Assembly: GCA_005784505.1 (NCBI GenBank)
Contig: VCAZ01000008.1
Coordinates: forward strand, 4,203,763 to 4,267,762
DNA: 64,000 nt
Source of the DNA: Bagarius yarrelli
Taxonomy: Eukaryota > Chordata > Actinopteri > Siluriformes > Sisoridae
Reading direction: 5' to 3'
The notes beneath the pieces are model-generated. The model saw only the letters and a program-made list of their open reading frames with translations. It did no database searches and was not told the DNA's origin. The position numbers and the translations under genes are program-made. Below, in pieces: positions 26,051 to 38,300 of the stretch (the first letter of the stretch is position 1; each line of letters begins with the position of its first letter).

Positions 26051-27131
26051 CTTGGTTTGCACAAAAAGCGTTATAGCTGTTTATAAGGGCTTTATTAAAG
26101 CCAGTTACAGTAGTCACACACATAAACCGGATATAGGTTGAAATTTTGCTTTTCACTTAAACAGCTGGCTGGATTCTACATTCTGCTCTTCCCAAGTTCC
26201 CCCTTTCCGGTACCGGATAGACAGCAAAACAGATTGATTTTTTACAATTTTTCATATTTGTAAAATTTTATGGTTTTTAGTTTATTGTACCATCTTTAGC
26301 GGCTCTTTTTCTACCGACACGTAGTTCCGACACGTAGCCTCAATGCTAACCGGTGATAAAGTCGTAACGATCAACTAAACTGTACCGTTTCCAGACTTAA
26401 CCAAAAAAAAAATATTGTTACTTATAATACTATTTTTCTAAAAAGATGCTGCGATGTCTGTTCTCAATATCGTAACAGTCGTGTAGTTTAGATTAAATTA
26501 TTACAGTGCGGCAACAAGAAAAAAAAATACACACGCTGGCTATTTTCATTGAGTCCCACCGCTAAAGAATTCGAACGGAAACAACGGAACCTGAAAGAAG
26601 GTTCCTAGATTTGTTTAGAAACATTGCCTGTTAAAACACACAATTATACGTATTTATCACTTACAAAAGTGTTTCATACTCGCATTAGGATTTGCAGTAT
26701 TGCCTTGCAGTAGATTTAATTCTGATTAATATTATGTTTAGGTGTTTGTTTCACAGGTGTTTAAGCTTTAGTGCTGCTAATTTAAAAAAAAAAAATATTT
26801 CATCATTAAAATTGCTTTTTAAAAAAAAACTTTTTTTTTTATATGTCCTCTAGATAAAAATGTTTTCTCATTTCCCCATCCTTTCAAACCACAATGGGCA
26901 GCCATCCTGGCTAAAGCTGTGATGATGCCATGATACCACCCAGTGGTTAGATATAAGATCACCTCTTTTTTTTTTACCAACCATTACGGAGTAAATTAGT
27001 CTGAGATGGAGATGGTCACCGTTTGGTTCAAGTAGTACAGAAGAACACACTAACAAACATATAACACTAAAAGTTGCTTTTGTTGGTCTTACAGTAAATT
27101 CTGCTCAAAAGTTTTTAACATCTTTCAATTG

Positions 27132-27295
27132 CAGGGATGTGCAATCTCAATCCTGAAGGGCCAGTGTCATGAGTTTAGCTCCAACCCTAATCAAACAACC
27201 ATAATCTAATCAAGATCTTGCTAGGTATACTTACAGAGAATTGTGTTGAGGCAGGTTGGAGCTAAACTCTGCAGGACAGAGATTGCCCACCCCTG
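27132..27295. mobile_element. hAT-type MITE
   Basis: The ends CAGGGATGTGCAATCTC and, in reverse complement, CAGGGGTGGGCAATCTC form a terminal inverted repeat. An inner pair, gagtttagctccaaccct and aggttggagctaaactct, extends the symmetry. There is no coding capacity. The CAGGGGTGGGCAAT end is common in fish non-autonomous hAT elements. An 8-base target duplication is only weakly recognisable. Confidence 0.75.
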
Positions 27296-27653
27296 CTCTA
27301 TTGGAATGTTTGCCCTGTTCACATCCCCAACTTGGTAATTTCCCTTAGTTTTCATGCCAGCCTACTCATGCTATGTATTTATAAATTGTTCTTGAGATGT
27401 AAATTTGGAGCCTGAGCTGCCCACTGAAGGACATAAGTTCTGATTCCAGAGAAAAGCTTTGGTTAGACTGTTAGTTCCTGTACTAGTAAAACACCTGTGC
27501 TACAGGACTGACCCACCTGATTATGATCATCTGGCTGGTTCATTAAACATGAACACTGGAATATGTAACTGCTGAGATATAAATCCAGGCATCAATGTGG
27601 TACCCTTCTGTGTAACAACATTTCACACCAGAAATAAATACTTAAATTATATA

Positions 27654-27927
27654 CAGTCAAGCCCAAAATTATTCATACCCCTGGCAAATTCTGACTTAGT
27701 TACTTTTATTCAACCAGCAACTTTGGATTTTCCCCATAGACTGTGACAGTTTGCAAAGGGTATGAATAATTTTAGACATGCCACTTTTTGTTGAAATGTA
27801 AATAAAAGCTGAGAAATATTTTTGGGAGAAGACTGTCTTATTTCCGGTCAAAAAATAACTTTCTGGTTGAATAAAAGTAACTTTAAGTCAGAATTTGGCT
27901 AGGTTATGAATAATTTCGGGCTTGACT
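27654..27927. mobile_element. Tc1/mariner-type MITE with long inverted repeats
   Basis: Begins TA-CAGTCAAGCCC and ends GGGCTTGACT-ATA. The inverted repeats continue for about 60 bases with mismatches, through the matching segments TTATTCATA/TATGAATAA and TTTTATTCAACCAG/CTGGTTGAATAAAA. The TA at each side fits Tc1/mariner insertion. It is non-coding. Confidence 0.8.
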
Positions 27928-28630
27928 ATATATATATATATATTACATTTTAAAAAGGAATGTTTGTCCTTTAAGCAAAGTATTTTAATCCAAATATTTA
28001 AAACACATTTTCCTGAGGATATGCAAAGTTTCTAATAAAAAAATGCCCCACCAGGTATTTGCATAAATTTGTCAGTGCAGTCTCTTCCAAATAAAAAAAA
28101 AAAAAATTTAGTGTACATTTATAGTGGCTTTCTAGGAACATCAGATTACAGATATAAATTGTGAAAGATCTTAGTAAACCGGAAGGGGATGAAAGCTTTA
28201 TTTGAGTGCAATCATGAACAAATCACGACAGTTTTTTCATCTGGTCACTTAAAAAGCTTAAACCCTGAGACAACAAATGTCTAATCAAGAACCCCAAATT
28301 AAAAAGAGAAACATGGTCACATCCTACTTGGCTCATAAGTGGGGAAACCCTAAAAAAAAAAGGAAGAATAATTTAAATGGGACAAATTCAAGTAATAAAA
28401 CAGCCTCAGGGAGTAATGAGGAGGACCGCATTATTTTGCGTGCTTTATTGCAGCTCTTATGGCAAAAAAAAACTGGTGAGTGATGGTAATTTTTTTTTTT
28501 TAATAACCCCAAAAAAAACCTGAGTATCTTAGCACACAGGAAACTAAACAGCCATCATGACTAAATGATTTTAAAAATAAAGGTAAATACAAGATGAGAC
28601 AAAAGAATTATAAACAAACCACAAGAGTGG

Positions 28631-28636
28631 TTTATT
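28631..28636 (-). terminator. Candidate poly(A) signal of tmed9
   Basis: AATAAA on the minus strand, about 785 bases after the tmed9 stop. It is the first clear consensus signal I noticed in that direction. Assignment is inferred. Confidence 0.35.
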
Positions 28637-29420
28637 AATAAAACAGACTTTCACCTACAACAAGCCAAATTCTTCCAGAAAATTTACGGTTAATAGAACA
28701 TTATACTTCTGCCTTCCCCTCGAAAAGCATTCAAACTCTAAATTTAAATTCAAAGGTCCAAACATATATCACATGTGTATGTTAATTCCCCCACCCTCAC
28801 CCCCAATCATCGCATTATAGAACATACGGGAAAAAAAATAATCCATAATTTTCAGGTCAGCTCTGTTGCATGTGCAGTCGCCTACAGTAACGGTACTTGT
28901 AACTGATACTGTCAACAACCTTCTAAACCCATCTGACTGAAAAAACAGTTTATGCTAACTGAACAAGTAAATCTTAAATAAAAAGTATTGACATACATTC
29001 ACTCTGAAAGAACCAAACTTTACATGTCACTAAATTCTAACCCAGAAAGTTAAGTCTTGTACACCGAGCAAAAGAATCTAGGAGTTGATTTTCATGTTTA
29101 CGCTAAACTTTACACAAACCTTCCAATTCAAAGCTTCAAAAACAAAACTAGGATCGAATTGAGGTTTGTGATATTTCCATTCATAGAGGACGAAATTCAT
29201 TAAAAAAAAAGTAATGTGGTTTGGCCTTAGGACATCAACAGATACACAGAGCCAAGAGTTAAGTGGCATACAAGCAAATAATGGTGAAATAGTCAATGCA
29301 GGTCCAGGAGAAATTTTAGAGAGGAGTTTCAACTTAAAGGTTCAGTTCAGCAGTGTAGACATGGCCAATCAGATGTATACTGCATACTAAATCAAACACT
29401 GTCTCACACATACACAAAAT

Positions 29421-32400
29421 TTACACTAATTTCTTGGCTTCAAAGAAGCTCTTAAGATGTCTCATCTGCCAGAAACCGATGGCCACCAGAATTAATGTCT
29501 GGACAATAGACCACCACAGGACTCTCTGGTTGGTGCTCTCACTGGTCTGCCTGAAGCGCTCTTCACGGTACTGAAAAAAAAGAATGCAACATTATTACAT
29601 CATGAACATAGACACAAAAATAACACGTAATTTTTCCATATTATTATGAGTAGATGATTTCAGCGACATGATATCTTTTCAGTGGTCCAAAGATCATCAA
29701 AAGTTTTATTAGACCGCTTCTCCACATACACCAACATAACCTCGTTTTACTTTATTTAAAAAGACACAGAACAGAATAACGTGCCACATATTGGTTTAGC
29801 ACCCTAAATCTTTTGAAATCATTTATGTATATTTGATTACAGTACTAATATGCATATTAAAGAGAGACCCAATTATTAGTACAATAATAAAACCACACCA
29901 TCTACTATAGCTTTGACATGTTATAAAGGTAATGACAGTTTAAAAAAAATGCATAATGTGACATGATGTATTACATGACTGACTTGTGTTATAGGACAAA
30001 GCAGCAATTTGAACTTCTGGGTACAATTGTTTGCAAAAGAGTATTACAACATAACATGGATGTGTAAATTAGGGCATGGTGTGATGTACACAAAGCCAGG
30101 ATTTCTGTATAGTAATTTACTGTTATACGGAAAACAGGTATAAAACAAAGAAAAAGATTGACACAACTGATTAAAATCTAATTAAACATTGTTTATATAT
30201 ATTAAGGTCCTGTCTCAATACCCACACTACTCCAAGGTCTTCCACAATGTGCACAATTTTGGAAGTGCACACTTTAGTTGATAAGTGAACTGAAACAGGT
30301 TGCTGTAAACAGAGCTGTTTTTAGTAAGATAAAATGAGTGGGGTTTTTACACAAACAATGAGAATTTTTAATCAAAGTATGATTAAATCAATTAAAGACT
30401 TAAAGACCCTAAAGAATCATTCATTAGTGGGTAAATGAGCATCCGACAACTCCTTTAACTGATGACTGCAAATTTAGGCTACAAATAATGTAGAGCTACA
30501 AGAGTAGTTGCTACTTCATTTTGTAATCTTGTCTCTTCAACCAGGTAAATACATACATATAATTAAGTCTCTCTATTGCAGAAAAAAATTGGTCATTTTT
30601 AACAATTTTTAACACTGCTTTAATGACTAATGAGGCCCATTAGACAGACCTCCCTGACCAACCAATTGGTGTTTGCAGGATGAGCAGCACTACAAACTGT
30701 AATAACCTGCTTCCATCCCCCCGCATGCTCTGTATCAGGTCACGTTATCTCCTACACACAGCCATATTAATCAGCTTGAATAACAATAAGATTATGCTTA
30801 CTCTCTGATAGTTCTGCTCCTTCTGGATCTGATCAACCTGTTCCACCAGCTGGCGCACCCTCAGCTGCAGCTCGGTCAGCTTGTCTTTCGCGGCAATCTC
30901 TGCATAATTATTAGCGTGCTCACCTACTTGGATGTCCAGATGAACTCGCTACAGAGAGGACACGAAAAATGTGACATTATATATAAAAACAGACCTAAAA
31001 CTCATATAGTTTATGGACGAGCGGCAATAATCTTTCAGAGCATAAATCCTTGAATGCGTGATTAAACTTACAAGCATGCCGCCAGCGAATAGAGAAAATT
31101 TGGAGGAGTTGGAGTGCAAACAGATCTGATGTTCTCCAGGCGTGTGGGAGGTGAAGGTGAACCGGCCTTCAGACCCATACTGACGAGACAGAATTACCTA
31201 AACCACACAGGGGGAAAATACACATTTGACTGAAAGCTTTCAAAGTACTGAGATAATAGTACATGCCTGTCAAGTAGCATGATGACAACCTACCTTCTCA
31301 TCAGGGTCTTTAACTTCCACGAACATCCCGAGCCCTGGCGTGGCAGGCAGATATGATTCCGATTGCTTGTCGTACAGCTGTGTTCGGTAGTTTCCTAAAG
31401 AAAAGGTAAAAATGTAGCATTAAGGAAAAATTGTCTTCCAATATGCGTTCTAATTTCGGTCTGGAAACGAGAAGAAATTAAATACTGCAGAAAGACATTT
31501 TTCAGCAACAGAAAGTGGTTTCACTGGTGAAGGTAAAATGGCTAAAAAAAACCTACTAAAAATTTATACTGCAAAAAAAAAAAAGATAAGATTTTACCGG
31601 TTTCAATTGTATATGGCGCATTGTTGGTAGAGCTCACGCATTTGACACTTAAGATTTTTGGCTTTCCATAGCTGAACTACTTGAAATCTGGAGCTGCCTT
31701 TGCCATCAAACTGATAAGTGAGTATTACACAAGGAAGAATAGCACAAGACTTCACAGAATGCAGATGGGATGGATAAAAATAAACACTGTTTATTATCCT
31801 CAAGTCCAAGTAGAGAATCTAAAACATCTGAACTCAGTCAAATGCTTATAAACTGTTACAAGGCAAGTCCTGAATGAAGTTACTGTGGAGTAGTGTTCTC
31901 TAGCTCTGCAAAAGAAATTGTTTAAATAGCATATTTACATTTCGGAGTGTGCAAACAAGTAAAAACTGCACGTCCGGTTTAAAGTCAAAAACTGTGGAAT
32001 ACTTTAAAGTCAAAAACTGTGGAATACTTTAAAGTCAGCAAGCTCCATCACATTCAGCACGTGTGGTGCCCATCACAACTAGGGCGTTTTCACTTGATTA
32101 CTCCAAGATCTGTCTAGGGTTAAGGTCAACGCCCTGGGTCGAATAATCCAAGCGCCGTCACACATCTACAACTCAGAAAGAGTGCAGCTTTAAATTATAC
32201 GCTTTAAGCTACATCCACACAGCATTTGAATGTGTAGTGTCGTTACATGCCCTCATCAAGCATGCTCGCTTATGCTAGCATTATATGTCAATCGCATACA
32301 GTTTTCCCAATACCATTGTCAATCTCAGTTACAAACAAGGATTTAAGTACAGGAGAGGTAAACGTTTGGGCTAAGGGCTAACAATCAGTGAGGACAAGCC

Positions 32401-33729
32401 AAAAGCTTCACAGCTTAAGCATAAGTAAAATTTATCCTACAGGTTCAGAGCTGATCTGGTTTATATTACAGATCGACAGGTTTTTCCAGGTTATCTTTAT
32501 AAGCCGACAACAGAATGTACATGTGCATTCCTTTTAAAACCTGCAGTTCTATTATACTTTAATGCATGTGTGTATTTTTACAGATGACATCCTATACAAT
32601 GTCCATTCGATGCAGCTACAAAGCTGCCAGTGAACTTGTGTGGTATGATAGAGAAAGCAATCGATTTCTGTATACACTGCACCTGGAACATATTTTCTCT
32701 AAAACTGTAGCTAAAAAATGGCTGAAAAATTACTACTGTAACACCCAGAAAAGGTTAATTCCATCAAAGAAAGCTCAAGGCTCCACCCACGTGCGGCAAC
32801 ACCTCACAACATTAAAGAGCTTTTTTTAACTGATATACAAGATTAATCCGTAAAAAAAAATTAATCATAAAGACGATTAATGAAAAAAAAATGTTTATTA
32901 GTGCCAAATTAAAGATTTTACACAGAAAAAAATAGATATGATGTGTCCTTTTTTTGCAACACACAAACGCTTTACCAACAAATATTATGGAAAGTCTCTT
33001 CCTCAGTGTCGACTTTACAGTAAAAATTATTATAATTCTAAGACAATAATACTAAATTTCAGGTTTTATTAAATTTGCTAACCGGTGAATTTGTATACAC
33101 ATAAAAAAAAGAAAAACATGTAAATATTTTTTTTTGCCTCCGTGTTTAAGCATTTTTTCTTATAGATTCCTCTAAACATGACAGACACGCTAACAATTAC
33201 TACTGCGTGACAGCTTTAAAACAATATTGTATGGTTTTTTTTAATTTAGAAAGTATCTACACTTTTTCCAAACCAGCAAATAAGCTCCACACAAACCTGA
33301 CAGTCTCCTTACACAGCTAACTGGCCTAGCATAGCTGCCGTAAAGAGCCGGCTAGCTCCTGAAGTGTCTGCAATGCCTTTTAAATGTCCACAAAACACAA
33401 AACTTAAATTAAAACCTGTATATAATTATAGAATAAACAGATAACCGCTAAACTGACACCTTATTTATTTCACGAGCGAATGCGGGTAGAATTAAACGAA
33501 GCTGAGAGATTATGTGCTAAAGCTTTTAGCATAAAACTAGCCGACACACTGACCCGGAAAACTCTAACTTCACATACTAACCGATTATCATCGTTTCATC
33601 TGGAATCTCTTCAATGAAGCATTTCTTTTCTGTCTCGCCGATGTGAAAGTATAGTGCGGAGACGAGACTGCAGCAAACATTTAGAAACAAAACTGCTGTT
33701 AGCATTAACTGCATTTTCAACGCCATCAT
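29421..33729 (-). CDS. tmed9: Transmembrane emp24 domain protein 9 (p24 alpha-2)
   Basis: p24-family cargo receptor cycling between ER, intermediate compartment and Golgi in COPI/COPII vesicles. Five exons: 33729-33582, 31394-31294, 31197-31072, 30948-30802 and 29570-29421, giving 223 residues. A signal peptide ends before LYFHIGETEKKCF, the start of the GOLD domain. The GOLD domain has two cysteines (KKCFIEE and HQICLHS) that form the usual disulfide. A coiled coil follows (LTELQLRVRQLVEQV region), then a membrane helix (WWSIVQTLILVAIGFWQ) and a short cytosolic tail. The tail ends FFEAKKLV, combining the diphenylalanine COPII signal with a dilysine COPI signal. The start ATG at 33729 was chosen because no upstream in-frame ATG is visible; the next ATG is immediately adjacent. 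Three CCAAT boxes lie directly upstream. Confidence 0.95.
31978..32027. repeat. 25-base tandem duplication in tmed9 intron 1
   Basis: The unit tttaaagtcaaaaactgtggaatac occurs twice head to tail (31978-32002 and 32003-32027), followed by a third partial copy (tttaaagtcagca). The copies are identical, so the duplication is recent. It has no evident function. Confidence 0.85.
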
Positions 33730-33805
33730 GTACCCACTGCCGAGGAAGAGTGCACAGAGTCTGCGCAGAACCACCAATGCCACGTAAACGTTCGCAGGTT
33801 GTCGA

Positions 33806-33873
33806 CCAATCACAGGCACCGGTCTAGCTTACTCTAACCAATAGTAGCGGTTTCCGGTCTCACTGTCACCAAT
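33806..33873. promoter_or_regulatory. Triple CCAAT-box array upstream of tmed9
   Basis: CCAAT occurs at 33806-33810, 33838-33842 and 33869-33873, with spacings of 32 and 31 bases. That is about three helical turns, the spacing seen in promoters bound by several NF-Y complexes. The array sits about 75-145 bases above the start codon. I found no CCAAT-N9-CCACG, so it is not a classical ER stress element. Confidence 0.6.
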
Positions 33874-33940
33874 AAACACCTGGCCATAGAAATCGGTCTT
33901 TACTTTGTCACACTTCTCACCGTAAATCTTTTTTTTTCCC

Positions 33941-34136
33941 GCATATCCCATTTTAGTAGTTGGGGGTCAGAACACAGGGTCAGCTATGATAAAGCGCCCC
34001 CCTGGAGCAGGAAGGGTTAAGGGTTTTGCTCAAGGACCCAACGGTGGTTGGCTGGCGGTGGTGGGGCTTGAGCCCAGGTCTTCCATCTTCAGATGAATTG
34101 TTCAGCACCTTAACCATTCGAGCCACCACTGCCCCC
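33941..34136 (-). mobile_element. tRNA-derived SINE copy (subfamily with gcatatccca start)
   Basis: The minus strand begins with a tRNA-like head: GGCTCGAATGGTTAAGG (A box) and GGGCTCAAGCCCC (B box). The body contains 'caaggacccaacggtggttg'. It shares nearly all its length with the copy at 62721-62918. Located between tmed9 and lman2. Confidence 0.75.
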
Positions 34137-34479
34137 GTCATGACTGACTTACACTTGTAAATAAAAATCGACGGAAATTTTGTGTACATTATTTTAAAAA
34201 GCAATATAAAAGACTTAGACCACTTCTGGAAGAACTTTATTCACCATCCTATACTTTGTATTCCACAGTAATGAACGTCTGTGGCGATCGGCTATTTTTA
34301 CAACACGGACTGAGTTACACTTAAGATTCTCGTTTTACAGATTTATTTCGAGTTGACAAATCAAATCTCTGCATATAATCCTGCACTGTATTTCTATGTG
34401 GGTGGGTATTAAAATAACAAAGCTATTTATAGTTTAGCACGTGATTTAAATAAATCTCTGGTTGCTCGTTTTCAACAGG

Positions 34480-34660
34480 TTATGCTTGAAGGTTGGACTA
34501 CTAACCGGACAATTGTGGGTTTGATTCCCAGCACCACCAAGTTTCCACCGCTGGGCATCCTGAGCAAGGTCCTTAACCCACAAATGCTCAGTTGTATAAT
34601 GAAAATGAATAAAAGTCGCTCTGGATGAGATCATCTGCCAAATGCTATAAATGTATGTGA
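34480..34660 (+). mobile_element. tRNA-derived SINE copy, diverged
   Basis: Plus-oriented. It has a B-box-like tttgattcccagc, then the SINE body in order (ctgagcaaggtccttaaccc, gtcgctctggatgagatcatctgcc) and ends near 'aaatgctataaatgta'. Diverged from the other copies. Confidence 0.65.
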
Positions 34661-35256
34661 TACAATACATTGGAATTTGAACAAATCAGTATTGACCAAA
34701 CTTTCGTACTTTACTGTGAATAAGACCATCGTCAAATGTAATGTTGGAAGCAAATGCAAGTGTCTATTTTATATATATAAAATTCCATAAAATAGTATCT
34801 GCATTAAAAAAATAACAAAGAACCTTAGTTTTGTGTGTTGTTTTATGAACAAAGCTGCATTTTTTTTAGCTGGGGTACAATCCACAAAGTTTCTTGATCA
34901 TAATCCAACTGCATTATAACCAAACCCTGTATCACCCTTAAAGTTTCCAATAATCCCATTCAAACCCAACTACTAACAAACCTAAGAGCCTGACCAAAAG
35001 AAAGAATTGCATATAAATTTGAAAGCACTACAATCGTGTATGATTTTACACATATCTTTTTTAAAACAAATCAAACCTGTAAACAGATCAAAGTGGTAAC
35101 TGTAGGTTAAACAGCATACATAAGAAAATTTAGGCGTTGCACAGCCTCTACGCCGATTCCAATAGTGTGATGGTTTTTAACCTAATTGTTAGAAATGTGT
35201 AATCTGGTAATCGCTGTGAAAAGTGAAAGCACTGCTGCTACCCACCAACCCTTTCT

Positions 35257-35262
35257 TTTATT
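35257..35262 (-). terminator. Candidate poly(A) signal of lman2
   Basis: AATAAA on the minus strand about 136 bases after the lman2 stop. It would give a short 3' UTR. Position and consensus only. Confidence 0.45.
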
Positions 35263-35397
35263 TAAAAGTTCAATATTTTGATACTTGTCCAACTGCTAAA
35301 ACCTAAAAAAAAACAACAACAACAAAAAAAATCACATTAACTTTTCCCCATCCACATCCTTCTGAGTTCATGGGAATTGTTCTGTTTAGACGGGTGT

Positions 35398-38300
35398 CTA
35401 GTAAAATCTTCTGTTCCTTTCTTGTCGTTTCTGAAAGACCACTGCTCCCACGACAGCACAAACAACAATCCCGAGAAGAGCACACAGGAGAAGCAGGAAG
35501 ACCTTCCAGCCGGTAAGAGGAGTACTCCGGAAATTGCCAGTTGGATCGTCAACATTGTCTGCATTATTAAAAAAAAAAAAACTGTTAGTAGTAAAAAAAA
35601 TTATTACAAAACTGTGATGTTTTATTCTGTAGTATATTTATCGATAATGGTTGTTGCTTTCACAAATCACAGATCCTGAGAATTTATACATGTATAAACA
35701 ATATACTTTATGGTTTTGCATTGAACAAGCTGTCTAACTGAAATAAAAAAAAGACAGACCAAGCTGCTATATAGTTTTATAGAAAGATATATTAATAATT
35801 GTTGTTGTTATTATTATTATAGTATGCCAAGAGTGGAATAGAGGCATGCTGTTATTGAACTTCCATTACTTAAACAGTGTTTAAGCACCACAAAGCAGTT
35901 TATACCATGTAAAACATCACAAGCATCACAACACTGGAAAGTGTTTTTCAGGTGTGAGTGTACCTTTGGGAGACTTGAGCAGACTGACACTGGGCTCAAT
36001 TTTAGTCCAGTCTTGGCTGTCCTCTTCTGGGGTGTGTTCCACTATTAGCTGATACATTTTCATAGAAATAATATCATGGTTGTCTAGAGTTAAAACAACC
36101 ACAAAAATACAGTATGAAAAACAATGAACAGATATCCCACAGTATGTGTACAAACAAGGAAGCACAAAATGTTTCCAATCACCAGCACTAAAGGGTCTGA
36201 ACCTGAATGTGCCCAAAACTTCCCTACAAGACATATATACCAGAATCTGGTGAAAAACGTTCCCTAAATAGTGGAGGCTATTAGTACGGTAAAAGGGAAC
36301 TACATATGGAATAGGATGTTCTTACAGTGGCAAATGATCAGGTGTTCACCTAGCAATAGTATACATCTCTATAAAAACTTAGATTACCTGAGAGATCGCC
36401 TGTGGCTGCGGATGCCCCAAAATAGTAGCCTGTAGGTAGGCGGACACCTCCAATATCGATACACTCTTTCCACTCATTCCTGTCATCAACATCAACCATG
36501 ATCTACAGAACAAAGACAGATAAAAACAACACTTCCTGTGTTAAATTAAGTGCACCCTGAAGTGCGATAATTTGGATCTCCACACCTCTTAAATACAAGC
36601 GACCCAAACTTAAATAAATAAATACATGAGTGTAAATGCTTGGTTTGTATAAGAATAATGCTTCTATTAATGATTTTAAAAAAAAAATCTGTAGTATTAA
36701 GAAGTAAAATCTAATACTTACGGTGAGTCTGCCTTTGGAGTAACGAATAGCAAGATATGTATCATGGTCTTTGTTTCTGATTTCAGCCGAACAGCCCCCC
36801 AGTTCTGTAGAGCGTCCGTCGTTTCCATGATCGAATGTCAGCGAGCCATTACTCACCATCGCGGAAATGTAGGGAAAGGAACGCTAGGAGATCATAAGGT
36901 AAGTGGTCATCACATACACAGTTTACAGATATTGTTAATGCAGTTTCAGATAACGTGCATATACAGTTTCTACAATCAATATCATAATCTATTTAAAAGA
37001 ATATCGATAAAAAAACAAAACAACAAAATAAGAATCAACATTCATAAATAGCATTCAAATAAGGTAACTGAACACTGAACACAACGTAAACATTTGTAAA
37101 AATGATCTGAATGTTAAAAATTAAGATGATATACACAATTCGTCAAATCATTCGTACCATTTTTACAAAATGCAACACAATCGGACACAAAATACATAGA
37201 GGATGCAGGATCAAAACCTTACTGCATATGAAATCTTTGAAGGGGAGTATCAAAAAGTTTCATAACACTCCACCAGATAGCAGCACAATGCTGCACATAC
37301 AGAGAGCACAGCCTGGTGCCGCAATCTGTTGGTTAGTCTTGCGTAGCCACACACTCAGACTGGGAAGGCCTGGGAACTTTGGCTGCTTTGAATGGCTCAC
37401 CCAAGAGGACATATGACTGATAGGTAAAGCAAGCAATGGCGTTCCGTTTTGAGTTGCATAATGTTTAGGCATGGAAATGTCCGCACAATAAACAGACCAA
37501 AAACTTTTGCATTTAATGAATCTTAATAAATGTTCATCGCCACCGATGTAAACACAACAGTTTACCTCCTCAATCAGGCGGCTTTGGGTTGTTTCCAGGT
37601 GAAGTCTAAGAGAAATCCTTTAACCAATCAGAGGCTGACTTTGAAAGGCCTGAAGTTTTCAGCTAAACATCATAAACATCAACTGTTCAGCCAGCGGGCA
37701 GTGGGTGTGCTGTCTAAGGCTGAGATTATTAGTTGGTGTTTCTGAAAACTTTTTAATACCCCCCTTGTGTATGTAAAATTTTAACAAAGCTCAAAGCATA
37801 TGGATTTAAATAAGGACCATATTAAAGGGACAGTTTAGGACTAAAAACACAGCCTAGACTCAAGTTTTAACTTTAAGTTCTCATATTTTTTATAGCAAAC
37901 AGGACAAAAGCAGAGCAAAATAAATACCAGCATTGCCCTCGAACTAACTGCATTGCATTGTCTATTTTTAACTATATCAGTTACTAAGTCACTAATAAGT
38001 TTTTTAACAAATGATTTTGTTTGGTGAATGCATGACTATAATGCAAATATAACTCAAATTGCATAAATCAAGTAGAAAAGTTTCAAACTATGTCCCAAAC
38101 TATCCATTTAATCGATAGCTGTAGTACAGAACAAAACCAGAAGATGGATGTTCATGGTCTGATAAACATTTTAGCAAATGGATACTATTTCACAGACGAT
38201 GACCGAGCCATAAGAAGCTATAAAATAAAATAAATTAAATTATTTCCACATATATACCATTTCTTCTTTTAACTCACATATGAAGCCTCATCGTTTGGGT

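Larger units (their letters stand above)
26051..29420. other. b4galt7 promoter side and tmed9 3' side; no gene
   Basis: Holds the b4galt7 5' UTR/promoter (just above 26050), two MITEs (27132-27295 and 27654-27927), and probably the tmed9 3' UTR down to a poly(A) signal near 28631. The plus-strand 68-codon frame at 28277-28483 is lysine/asparagine-rich and unsupported. Confidence 0.55.

Noticed and set aside
28277..28483. 68-codon plus-strand frame with Lys/Asn-rich sequence
   Set aside because: Low complexity, no splice or family support; it lies in the likely tmed9 3' UTR on the opposite strand.
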